A DNA stretch of 7,676 nt from an archaeon (GCA_024409145.1 JAKSUF010000065.1:1-7676); one strand, 5' to 3'. Positions 1 to 6,720 are shown, counted from the stretch's first letter. Numbers and translations: made by a program. The notes: generated from the letters alone by a model not told the origin.

Positions 1-101
1 TTTTCTAATGTTATTAACTTAAAATTTATTAGAACATTCTATGAATTTTTCTAATGTTATTAACTTAAAATTTATTAGAACATTCTATGAATTTTTCTAA
101 T
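1..101. repeat. 46-bp perfect tandem repeat (2.2 copies) at the trpD 3' end
   Basis: Positions 1-46 and 47-92 are identical, and 93-101 repeats the first nine bases (TTTTCTAAT) before the sequence diverges at 102. The copy nearer the gene contains the last codons and the TAA stop of trpD (65-67), so the copy at 1-46 is a non-coding duplicate of the gene end. The unit length, 46, is not a multiple of three, and the duplicate is not read in the trpD frame. The array may extend left of the window. The 9-bp flanking homology fits replication slippage or a microhomology-mediated duplication. An assembly artefact at a contig edge cannot be excluded. Confidence 0.93.
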
Positions 102-1081
102 TGTTCTAAAGCTTTTCCACTATCAATTAATTCTTTTGCGTATTCAATACCTTCTTCAATACTATTAGCTTTACCAGTGAAATAAAGACCAGCACCAGAA
201 TTTAATAAAACAACATCTCTCTTAGGACCTTTTTCACCTTTTAAGATATTTAATGCAATTTCAGCATTTTCTTTAGGATCTCCTCCTTTAATATCTTCTT
301 TAGATGCTAATTTCATACCATAATCTTCAGGATTAATTTCATACTCTAATACTTCATCTCCATTAACTTCACAAACAGTAGTTGGAGCACTGATAGATAT
401 TTCATCAATTTTATCTTGACCATAAACAACCATAGCTTTTTTAACACCAAGATTTTTAAGAGTAATAGCTAATGGTTTAACAAGATCTTCAGAATAAACA
501 CCCATAATCTCAATATCAGCTGCTGCAGGATTAGCTAAAGGGCCTAAAATATTAAAGATAGTTGGAATAGCTAATTCAGCTCTCACAGGAGCAACAAATC
601 TCATTGAAGAATGATACTTTTGAGCAAATAAAAATGCAATATTTATTTCATTTAATACTTTTAAACTTTCTTCAGGTTCTAAATCAATTTTAACTCCTAA
701 TGCTTCTAAAACATCAGCAGCACCACATTTACTTGAAGCTGCACGATTTCCATGTTTAGTAACTTTAACTCCAGATGATGCAATTACAATTGATGAGACT
801 GTGGAGATATTAAAAGAATCAGAACCATCTCCACCAGTTCCTACAATCTCAAAAGTAGAACAGTTAGTATCTAATTTAGTACCATTTTCTCTTAAAGATG
901 TTGCTGATGCAGTTATATCTTGAATTGATTCTCCTTTAATAGATAAAGCAGTTAAATATGAACTAATTTGAATATCACTTGCTTCACCTTTCATAATTTC
1001 ATCCATAGTTCCTTTTGCCATTTCATAAGTTAAATCTTCATTTTTAACTAAACTATTGATTGCTGACTCAATAAAACTCAT
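65..1081 (-). CDS. trpD: Anthranilate phosphoribosyltransferase (TrpD)
   Basis: TrpD joins anthranilate to PRPP, giving phosphoribosyl-anthranilate and pyrophosphate, the second step of the tryptophan branch in the cytoplasm. The 338 residues match the usual length. An N-terminal helical region (about 1-70) precedes the phosphoribosyltransferase domain. Visible hallmarks are the glycine-rich PRPP loop GTGGDG (81-86), NIST (91-94), KHGNRAASSKCGAADVLE (109-126), the PVRAELAIPTIFNILGPLANP segment (165-185) and the acidic metal-binding pair DE at 226-227. The ATG at 1081 follows a weak Shine-Dalgarno AGGGGT with about 5 nt spacing, 18 bp after the trpG stop, so it is read as the third gene of the trpE-G-D transcript. 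It contains no tryptophan. Its last codons lie inside a 46-bp tandem duplication that leaves the reading frame intact. Later pathway genes (trpC, F, B, A) would be expected beyond the left edge but are not visible. Confidence 0.97.
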   Translation of the reverse strand: MSFIESAINSLVKNEDLTYEMAKGTMDEIMKGEASDIQISSYLTALSIKGESIQDITASATSLRENGTKLDTNCSTFEIVGTGGDGSDSFNISTVSSIVIASSGVKVTKHGNRAASSKCGAADVLEALGVKIDLEPEESLKVLNEINIAFLFAQKYHSSMRFVAPVRAELAIPTIFNILGPLANPAAADIEIMGVYSEDLVKPLAITLKNLGVKKAMVVYGQDKIDEISISAPTTVCEVNGDEVLEYEINPEDYGMKLASKEDIKGGDPKENAEIALNILKGEKGPKRDVVLLNSGAGLYFTGKANSIEEGIEYAKELIDSGKALEQLEKFIECSNKF

Positions 1082-1099
1082 TTTTACCCCTTCTTCATA

Positions 1100-1726
1100 T
1101 TATGAATTAATCTTTAAGAAATTTTCAATAATTTTCATACCTTCTTGTGTTAAAATAGATTCTGGATGGAACTGTAAACCATAAATCTTAGCATTTTTAT
1201 GTTTAACTCCCATTATTTCATTCTCATCTGTCTTAGCTATTATTTCTAAATCTTTTGAAACTGATTCTACATCAACAGCTAAAGAGTGATAACGTGCAAC
1301 AGTAGTTTTACCACTAATTCCTTTAAATAATTCATTATCATTTAAACTAATATCTGATGTTTTACCATGCATTAATTGTTTTGCATGTACAATTTTAGAT
1401 CCAAGTGTTTGACAAATAGCTTGATGACCTAAACAAATTCCCAAAATAGGAATTTCTTTATCAACGAATTCTGAAACAAGTTCTTCACAAATTCCTGCAT
1501 TTTCAGGTTTTCCAGGACCTGGTGATAAAATAATACAATCAGGATTTAATTCTTTAATTTCATCTACACTTAATTCATCATTACGAATAACTTTAATTTC
1601 ATTATAAATTTCAGATTGAGTTTCTTTTTCACTTAAATCCATGTTTTTAATATTAGCTAATGCTTCTCCAATATATTGATAAAGATTATAAACAAAACTA
1701 TCATAATTATCTACTAATAAAATCAT
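1100..1726 (-). CDS. trpG: Anthranilate synthase glutamine amidotransferase subunit (TrpG)
   Basis: This class I glutamine amidotransferase hydrolyses glutamine and channels ammonia to TrpE for anthranilate synthesis. In 208 residues one sees the N-terminal DNYDSFVYNL (6-15), the oxyanion-loop SPGPGKPENAG (68-78), the nucleophile Cys98 in GICLGHQAI, HGKTSDI (120-126), ARYHSLAV (144-151) and the His187/Glu189 pair in QFHPES. The catalytic triad is therefore complete. It is some 15-20 residues longer than compact TrpG proteins. The excess is an acidic, polar stretch at about 24-44, between the first helix and second strand. A strong AGGAGG ends 5 nt before the ATG at 1726, and the trpE stop lies 27 bp upstream, which supports operon membership. 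PabA (para-aminobenzoate) has the same fold, but adjacency to trpE and trpD makes TrpG the better call. It contains no tryptophan. Confidence 0.96.
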   Translation of the reverse strand: MILLVDNYDSFVYNLYQYIGEALANIKNMDLSEKETQSEIYNEIKVIRNDELSVDEIKELNPDCIILSPGPGKPENAGICEELVSEFVDKEIPILGICLGHQAICQTLGSKIVHAKQLMHGKTSDISLNDNELFKGISGKTTVARYHSLAVDVESVSKDLEIIAKTDENEIMGVKHKNAKIYGLQFHPESILTQEGMKIIENFLKINS

Positions 1727-1753
1727 AATATTCCTCCTATCACAAATTATTAT

Positions 1754-3313
1754 TTAGATACCACCATTAGCTAATTCCAAAGCATCAATAACTGCTTGTG
1801 CTTTATTTAAGCATTCTTGGAATTCATTTTCAGGAACACTGTCCGCTACAATACCAGCACCTGAACGGATATATACTTTATTATTTTTTGAAAACGCAAG
1901 TCTAATTGCAATACAAGTATCTAAATTACCACTTAAATCTATGTATCCAATAGCTCCACCATAGATTCCACGTTTATTATTTTCAAGTTCATTAATAATT
2001 TCACAAGCTCTTATTTTAGGAGCTCCAGATAAGGTTCCTGCAGGAAGAATTGAGTTTATAGTAGAGATATAATCACAATCATCTCTTAATTTAGATTTAA
2101 CTGTAGATCCTATATGCATTACATGAGAAAATTTAACAACATCTAAATATTTATCTACATTTACAGAACCGAATTCACTAATTTTACCTAAATCATTACG
2201 ACCTAAATCTACAAGCATATTATGCTCAGCTAATTCTTTAGTATCAGCTAATAATTCTTCTTCCAGTTCATCATCTTCTTTAGCTGTTTTTCCTCTTGGA
2301 CGGGTTCCTGCAAGTGGGAATGTATAAACTTCATCATCAACAAGTTTTACAAGAGTTTCAGGTGATGCACCTACCATTTCAATATCATCACTTGAGAAAT
2401 AAAACATATAAGGTGAAGGATTTGTAGTTCTTAAAATTCTATAAGTATCAAATAAACTACCTTCAATTTCTGCTTCAATTCTATTAGATAAAACTACTTG
2501 GAAAATATCTCCTTCTTTAATATAATTTTTAGCTTTTAAAACCATATTAGAATACTCGTCTTTTGAGAATAATGGTTTAAACTCAGATTTAAGTTTTAAA
2601 TTAGGTATTTTATAAGAACCAGATTCACATTTATTATCTGAGTTATACTTATAATCTAATTCTAAAATTGAATCTGCTTTAATTACATTAATAATTTCTT
2701 CAATAGACTCACAAGTTTTTTTATAATTAACTTCTAATGATTCTAAATCATCAGTTAATTCCATATTACTAATAATTATGATTTTTTGTTTGAAATTATC
2801 AAAAACAATAACTTTATCAAAGAGCATTAAATCTACATCTTTGAAAGAATCATCATCTTTTGCATCTAAGTTAAGAGAAGGTTCTGCATATTTAATATAA
2901 TCATATGAGAAGTAACCTACTAAACCACCAGTAAATGGAGGTAAGTTAGAAAAACTTGGAGATTTATAATCATTGATAATTTGGCGAATATAATCACCAG
3001 GATTATTAGTTTCAGTAGAGAAATCTAAATCATCTGAATCCTTAGTAAATGATGATTCTCCTTTTATATTTAATAATCCATTATGACAAGTAATCTCTAA
3101 TATTGGATCAAAACCTAAGAAACTATATCTTCCCCAATTTTTAGAATCCTCTACACTTTCAAGCATATAACAATGTTTGCTTAATAGTTTTAATCTTCTT
3201 AAAACTTCTACGGATGTTTTAGTATCTGAGAGAATCTCTCCATAGACAGGGATTCTTTTATATTCTTTGTTTCCTTTAAAAGATTTAATTTCTTCAATAC
3301 TAGGTTGGAACAT
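1754..3313 (-). CDS. trpE: Anthranilate synthase component I (TrpE)
   Basis: TrpE converts chorismate to anthranilate using ammonia supplied by TrpG, the committed step of tryptophan synthesis. The 519 residues fit the family. The N-terminal domain shows LES (51-53) and GRYSFLG (61-67), the region that in studied TrpE enzymes forms the tryptophan feedback site together with NPSPYM (298-303). Both are present, so feedback inhibition is likely. The chorismate-binding domain (about 250-515) contains FQVVLSNR (271-278), PLAGTRPRG (333-341), HNMLVDLGRND (364-374), LPAGTLSGAPKIRA (423-436), GGAIGY (452-457) and RSGAGIV (483-489). The PAGTLSGAPK form and the intact N-terminal motifs favour TrpE over PabB. 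The ATG at 3313 has TGGAGG with about 6 nt spacing. It is first in the operon, with a candidate promoter and operator directly upstream. It has a single tryptophan (Trp60). Confidence 0.97.
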   Translation of the reverse strand: MFQPSIEEIKSFKGNKEYKRIPVYGEILSDTKTSVEVLRRLKLLSKHCYMLESVEDSKNWGRYSFLGFDPILEITCHNGLLNIKGESSFTKDSDDLDFSTETNNPGDYIRQIINDYKSPSFSNLPPFTGGLVGYFSYDYIKYAEPSLNLDAKDDDSFKDVDLMLFDKVIVFDNFKQKIIIISNMELTDDLESLEVNYKKTCESIEEIINVIKADSILELDYKYNSDNKCESGSYKIPNLKLKSEFKPLFSKDEYSNMVLKAKNYIKEGDIFQVVLSNRIEAEIEGSLFDTYRILRTTNPSPYMFYFSSDDIEMVGASPETLVKLVDDEVYTFPLAGTRPRGKTAKEDDELEEELLADTKELAEHNMLVDLGRNDLGKISEFGSVNVDKYLDVVKFSHVMHIGSTVKSKLRDDCDYISTINSILPAGTLSGAPKIRACEIINELENNKRGIYGGAIGYIDLSGNLDTCIAIRLAFSKNNKVYIRSGAGIVADSVPENEFQECLNKAQAVIDALELANGGI

Positions 3314-3354
3314 TTTATGCCTCCAATTTATAAAATTTTACATTTTTCATACTA

Positions 3355-3393
3355 CATATTAATATATGATTGATGTACTATTTAAATCTTTGT
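3355..3393 (-). promoter_or_regulatory. Candidate trpEGD promoter (BRE/TATA)
   Basis: Read on the minus strand, ACAAAG (3393-3388) followed by ATTTAAAT (3387-3380) resembles an archaeal BRE next to a TATA box. Archaeal transcripts usually begin about 25 nt downstream of the TATA centre. That puts the start near 3355-3361 and gives trpE a leader of roughly 45 nt. A second TATA-like run (TTTTTATA) sits about 15 bp further upstream, inside the inverted repeat at 3394-3409. The start point is predicted, not measured. Confidence 0.5.
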
Positions 3394-3409
3394 TGTATAA
3401 AAATATACA
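3374..3409. promoter_or_regulatory. Candidate trp operator: inverted repeat plus TRP-box-like sites
   Basis: Positions 3394-3409 form a perfect 6-4-6 inverted repeat, TGTATA-AAAA-TATACA. TGTACT lies at 3374-3379, touching the downstream edge of the candidate TATA box. Each six-base half-site differs by one base from TGTACA, the TRP-box consensus bound by the repressor TrpY in Methanothermobacter. Another TGTATA is at 3459-3464. The position around the TATA element suits repression by blocking TBP/TFB. Assigning these sites to TrpY is inference: no trpY gene is in the window, and short AT-rich sites arise easily by chance here. Confidence 0.4.
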
Positions 3410-3534
3410 TTATAAGATATAAGAGTCAAAAAGAGAATTTTAATCACAAATTAAACAATGTATAATAAATATTTAAACAATACAATAAAAAAAATAAAAC
3501 TGTGAAAAAAATTGTTAAAAAATTATAACAATAT

Positions 3535-3573
3535 TAAAAAAATAATTAAAAAAATAATTAAAAAAAAATAATT
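3535..3573 (-). terminator. Triple oligo-T terminator after the helicase/small-protein genes
   Basis: On the minus strand, starting about 13 bp after the stop of the 101-residue gene, there are three T-runs of nine, seven and seven bases, each separated by AATTA-like spacers. They form imperfect units of 14, 12 and 12 bp (3559-3572, 3547-3558 and 3535-3546). Archaeal intrinsic termination depends on oligo-T in the non-template strand without a required hairpin, so this is a good terminator candidate isolating the trp operon from readthrough. The rest of the 3314-3585 gap holds the trp promoter region. Confidence 0.6.
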
Positions 3574-3585
3574 GGAAGAGATAAA

Positions 3586-3891
3586 TTATTTTGGTATATC
3601 TATATGAAAATTAATATAAGTATAAGGTAATTCACAACAAGGAATAACATCACGTGTATTAATAGTTGTCTTACCATACTGATTTACGAGTTCTTCAACT
3701 TCAGCTAAAACAGTTTTTACTTTATCTTTATCATGTACACGAACATTACCTAAAAAACTGATTTTACTTGAAATATTCATTACAGATAATCTATCAACCC
3801 TATATGGAAGATCATTTTTTTCTAAGATTACATTAAGTTTATCTCTAAGTTCATCTTTAATTCTATCTCTTTCTTCTCTTGTCATTTCCAT
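3586..3891 (-). CDS. Unrecognised small protein (about 101 residues) downstream of the helicase
   Basis: I do not recognise this family. With the start at ATG 3891 the protein has 101 residues. It opens with a very charged helix (EMTREERDRIKDELRDKLNV), continues with a mixed strand/helix region including a helix near VKTVLAEVEELVNQYG, and ends in strands with a Cys-Cys pair (VIPCCELPY) and the tail NFHIDIPK. There is no signal peptide or membrane segment, so it is probably a small cytoplasmic alpha/beta protein. It begins 13 bp after the helicase stop and is followed by a T-run terminator, so it is very likely the last gene of the helicase transcript. A GTG at 3900 would add three residues, but that GTG is part of the Shine-Dalgarno sequence TAAGGTG, and the ATG at 3891 is 6 nt beyond it. 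Whether it works with the helicase is unknown. Confidence 0.82.
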   Translation of the reverse strand: MEMTREERDRIKDELRDKLNVILEKNDLPYRVDRLSVMNISSKISFLGNVRVHDKDKVKTVLAEVEELVNQYGKTTINTRDVIPCCELPYTYINFHIDIPK

Positions 3892-3897
3892 GTTTAA

Positions 3898-3904
3898 CAC
3901 CTTA
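3898..3904 (-). promoter_or_regulatory. Ribosome binding site deciding the start of the 101-residue gene
   Basis: On the minus strand this reads TAAGGTG. The AGGTG part matches the archaeal anti-SD complement AGGAGGTGAT and stands 6 nt before ATG 3891. The alternative GTG start is the last three bases of this site, so it could not be served by it. This supports ATG 3891. Confidence 0.65.
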
Positions 3905-6652
3905 CTAATTTAACATATTTTTCAAAATTGATAAATATAATTCATTAGCTAATTCATGACCCGAATCATATTGAATAGCTTTTCTTAAGAAATTTAAAGC
4001 ACCTTGATTATCATCTTGTTCATATAAACACGCACCAATAAGATACCAAGCATCACTATGCTTTTTATCAATATCTAAAATATCTAAAAGAATATCCTTA
4101 GCAAAACTATAATTTTTCATATTATACTCATCTAAAGCTTCTAAATATTTGACTTTTATAATATCATCTGTACTAATTGGTTTAGGTTTATGAACATTAT
4201 TTGAATTATTAATATTAATTTTATTATAATTTGAATCTAAACTATCAACAGAACTTGAATCTGAATATAATCCATTAACATTTACAGAATTAGAATCTGA
4301 ATAATAATTATCAACAATAACAGAACTTGAATTTAAATAAAATTCATCATCCACTTTAATCTCATCATAAGATGGCTTATTCATTTCTTCCCACATATAA
4401 TCTAATATGAATTCAGTAGCTTTTTTATGAAGAGGTTTATTATCATTACCACATTTTGGAGAGTAAATACAAGATGGACAACCACTTTTACAGGAACAAG
4501 TTTTTAAGAGTTTTCTTGTAGAATTAGTTAAATTAGAGAATATTTCAATAGCTTTTTCTGTAATACCAATTCCACCTTCATAAGCATCATAAATGAAAAT
4601 AGTTGCTTCTTGAGTATCAATATGGAAATTAGTACTCATACCACCAATATCAAATCTATCACAAGTAACATGTAATGGGAAAAGACCAATCAATGCATGT
4701 TCAACACCATGCAAACCACCTGCAAAGACTTCTTTATCAGAAAATTTATTTTCTAAAGCTTCTTTAATTGAATTTGGAATTGTAAACCATAAACCTTTAG
4801 TTTTAAATTTAAGAGGTGGTAAATCTAAGTCATAAGTACCTATAACTTTAGAAAACTCCATTTTTTTATATTTATAATAATCTTCAGTTACTTCAAGCTC
4901 ACCAAAATTAACTGTAAACTCACCAATCTTTTGTTTATTAATTTTTTTAGTAATCTTAATATCAGTTTTCTTAAGAGCTACTGTATGAGCTTTAACAGAT
5001 CTTTTTATAACATTAATAAAGTGAGTTTCAAAATTAACATTAGTTACAATATAAGTTTGAGATTTATTAATTAAAACAGCACCTTCATGAGCTTCTCTAT
5101 ACATTTGAGACCTTTCGATTCTTTCAACTACATCTCTACCACACATTATAGTGAAAATTTCATTTGAAATCTGATCAAGTGAAAAATCAAAAGAAGGACT
5201 ATCATCATAAGGATACATATAAATTCCAGAAGGATTTTTAAATATATCTTTAGTAGCAGCTATTTCATCTAAAAATTCCTCATCAGCATTAAATAATTCT
5301 AAAGCTTCATCAGCACTAATTGGAAGTTCTTTAGCTGCACAAACAATATGATTATATTTTAAAATATCATTATTAAGGTCAATAGCAATATTTTCATTAG
5401 CTTTTCCAAAGAATTCATCAGGATTATTCATAAAATACTGATCTAATTGGTTTTCAAAAGCAATTAAAACAACAAGAGACTTTTGTTGTCCCCTACCTGC
5501 TCTTCCAGCTTGTTGCCAAGTTGAAATCATAGAACCAGGATAACCAGAAATAATAACTGCATCTAAAGTACCAATATTAATCCCAAGTTCAAGAGCATTT
5601 GTACTAACAACACCTAAATAATCCCTTGATTTTAATCCTTTTTCAATACCTCGCCTATCATCTGCAAGATAACCTGCTCTATAAGAAGTTACTTTATCAA
5701 AAAGTTTACGTTTATGAACATAAAGGTCATTTTTTGCCCACATAGCTATTAATTCAGCTATTTTACGAGAAGATGTGAAACATAAAGTTTGGATATTTTT
5801 TAAGATTAAATATAAAAAAATATGCTCTGTTTCTTGATGTATAGATATTGAATCTTCTCCTTTTTTAGGCATAATCTTATAAGGATTATATAATACAAAA
5901 TCTTTTTCTCCACTTGGAGAAGTATCCTTATCCACAATATCAAACTCTTCACCAACAAGCCTATTTGCAAGTTCTATAGGATTTGCAAGAGTTGCAGAAG
6001 ATAAAATAAACTGAGGATTAGAACCATAAAAATTAGCTATTCTTTTTAATCTTCTAATTAAAAAAGCAACATTTGAACCAAAAATACCTTTATAATAATG
6101 AGCTTCATCAATAACAATGAATTTGAGATTTGAATAAAATCTTCTCCACTGATGATGCCAAGCTAAAATATGATGTAATTGATAAGGATTTGTTAAAATA
6201 ACTCTTGATTCTTGTCTAATTTGATATCTTTTAGACTTAGGAGTATCACCATCATAATTATTTGCATTTAATTTTAAATCTAAATCTTTTTCAAACTTAT
6301 GAATAGTTTCAATCTGATCATAAGCTAATGCTTTTGCAGGATAAATATATAATGCACATGCATTATCATCACCAATTAATGTTTCTAAAACAGGTAAATT
6401 AAAAGCAAGAGTTTTCCCACTAGCAGTTGGAGTTGTGATAATAATATTTTTATCTTCACGAATTTTTTCAATACTTTCAGCTTGATGTTCGTATAATTTT
6501 ATATTATTTTCATCTAAATAATTTAAGATTTTTTCATTTAAATTAGCTACTTTTTTATAAGAACCTTCTTTAGAGGGAATTGTTTCAATATGCGCTATAT
6601 TATCTCTAAAACGAATATCCTCTTTAAATTTATCAATAGCTAATTTCTCCAT
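3905..6652 (-). CDS. DEAD/DEAH-type SF2 helicase with DUF1998-like Cys cluster and TPR tail (MrfA/YprA-like)
   Basis: This is a predicted ATP-dependent nucleic-acid helicase. Residue numbers here count from GTG 6661; subtract 3 for the preferred ATG 6652, which gives 915 residues. Visible motifs are LYEHQAESI (56-64), Walker A TPTASGKT (77-84), Ia YPAKALAYDQ, VIDEAH (183-188), III SSAT (221-224), IV CFTSSRK, V STNALELGINIG (353-364) and VI QQAGRAGR (383-390). The C-terminal region has AGGLHGVEHALIG, YDAYEGGIGITEKA (691-704) and cysteines 722, 724, 728, 731 and 737, as in the DUF1998/MZB zinc domain of Bacillus MrfA (YprA), a DNA-repair helicase. An Asn/Ser-rich linker of three 12-residue repeats (777-812) follows, then two TPR-like helical pairs (about 837-915). 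The tail looks like an addition to the usual family architecture. A role in DNA repair is inferred from family membership. The next gene is 13 bp downstream. Confidence 0.92.
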   Translation of the reverse strand: MEKLAIDKFKEDIRFRDNIAHIETIPSKEGSYKKVANLNEKILNYLDENNIKLYEHQAESIEKIREDKNIIITTPTASGKTLAFNLPVLETLIGDDNACALYIYPAKALAYDQIETIHKFEKDLDLKLNANNYDGDTPKSKRYQIRQESRVILTNPYQLHHILAWHHQWRRFYSNLKFIVIDEAHYYKGIFGSNVAFLIRRLKRIANFYGSNPQFILSSATLANPIELANRLVGEEFDIVDKDTSPSGEKDFVLYNPYKIMPKKGEDSISIHQETEHIFLYLILKNIQTLCFTSSRKIAELIAMWAKNDLYVHKRKLFDKVTSYRAGYLADDRRGIEKGLKSRDYLGVVSTNALELGINIGTLDAVIISGYPGSMISTWQQAGRAGRGQQKSLVVLIAFENQLDQYFMNNPDEFFGKANENIAIDLNNDILKYNHIVCAAKELPISADEALELFNADEEFLDEIAATKDIFKNPSGIYMYPYDDSPSFDFSLDQISNEIFTIMCGRDVVERIERSQMYREAHEGAVLINKSQTYIVTNVNFETHFINVIKRSVKAHTVALKKTDIKITKKINKQKIGEFTVNFGELEVTEDYYKYKKMEFSKVIGTYDLDLPPLKFKTKGLWFTIPNSIKEALENKFSDKEVFAGGLHGVEHALIGLFPLHVTCDRFDIGGMSTNFHIDTQEATIFIYDAYEGGIGITEKAIEIFSNLTNSTRKLLKTCSCKSGCPSCIYSPKCGNDNKPLHKKATEFILDYMWEEMNKPSYDEIKVDDEFYLNSSSVIVDNYYSDSNSVNVNGLYSDSSSVDSLDSNYNKININNSNNVHKPKPISTDDIIKVKYLEALDEYNMKNYSFAKDILLDILDIDKKHSDAWYLIGACLYEQDDNQGALNFLRKAIQYDSGHELANELYLSILKNMLN
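4226..4355. repeat. 36-bp imperfect tandem repeat encoding the helicase linker
   Basis: Blocks beginning ACAGAA at 4248, 4284 and 4320 are exactly 36 bp apart and share ACAGAA-YTWGAA-T followed by weaker similarity. On the coding strand they give three 12-residue units: NSSSVIVDNYYS, DSNSVNVNGLYS and DSSSVDSLDSNY. The stretch at 4226-4247 is a decayed copy. The period is a multiple of three, so copy-number changes would keep the helicase in frame. Confidence 0.8.
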
Positions 6653-6656
6653 ATTA

Positions 6657-6662
6657 CTCACT
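6657..6662 (-). promoter_or_regulatory. Ribosome binding site deciding the helicase start
   Basis: The minus strand reads AAGTGAGTAAT immediately before ATG 6652. Its GTGA (6661-6658) matches part of the AGGAGGTGAT anti-SD complement with about 5 nt spacing. The in-frame GTG at 6661 is inside this element, so ATG 6652 is the better start. The match is modest. Confidence 0.45.
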
Positions 6663-6675
6663 TTTATTGCTTTGT

Positions 6676-6720
6676 TTAATATAAACTAAAATAATAAATA
6701 AATTATATATTATTTACTTT
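6676..6720 (-). promoter_or_regulatory. Candidate promoter of the helicase gene
   Basis: On the minus strand an A-rich BRE-like stretch, AAAGTAAAT (6720-6712), leads into AATATATAAT (6711-6702), a good archaeal TATA candidate. A start about 25 nt downstream would fall near 6680, leaving a leader of about 28 nt before ATG 6652. AT-richness makes chance TATA matches common, so this is tentative. Confidence 0.4.

Noticed and set aside
1..101. CRISPR array or integrase attachment duplication
   Set aside because: The repeats are directly abutting with no spacers, include coding sequence of trpD, and have no tRNA or integrase nearby.
3314..3400. Trp-codon attenuator or T-box/TRAP-type leader for the trp operon
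   Set aside because: The leader is short, the only mini-ORF has no Trp codons, there is no terminator hairpin, and promoter-level repression is the known mechanism in related methanogens.
3892..3900. GTG start at 3900 for the small gene after the helicase (104 residues)
   Set aside because: The GTG is part of the Shine-Dalgarno TAAGGTG that serves ATG 3891 with 6 nt spacing, and no other ribosome site lies upstream of it.
4226..4333. Linker repeats as a separate low-complexity surface protein
   Set aside because: The frame is continuous with the helicase domain on one side and the TPR tail on the other, with no stop or ribosome site between them.
6653..6661. GTG start at 6661 for the helicase (918 residues)
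   Set aside because: The GTG lies in the GTGA ribosome-binding element before ATG 6652. The ATG with normal spacing is preferred, though the difference is only three residues.
3905..6661. Restriction/phage-defence helicase (for example DISARM or Lhr-type)
   Set aside because: No methyltransferase, nuclease or other defence partner is in the window. The DUF1998-type cysteine cluster fits the MrfA/YprA repair family better than Lhr.
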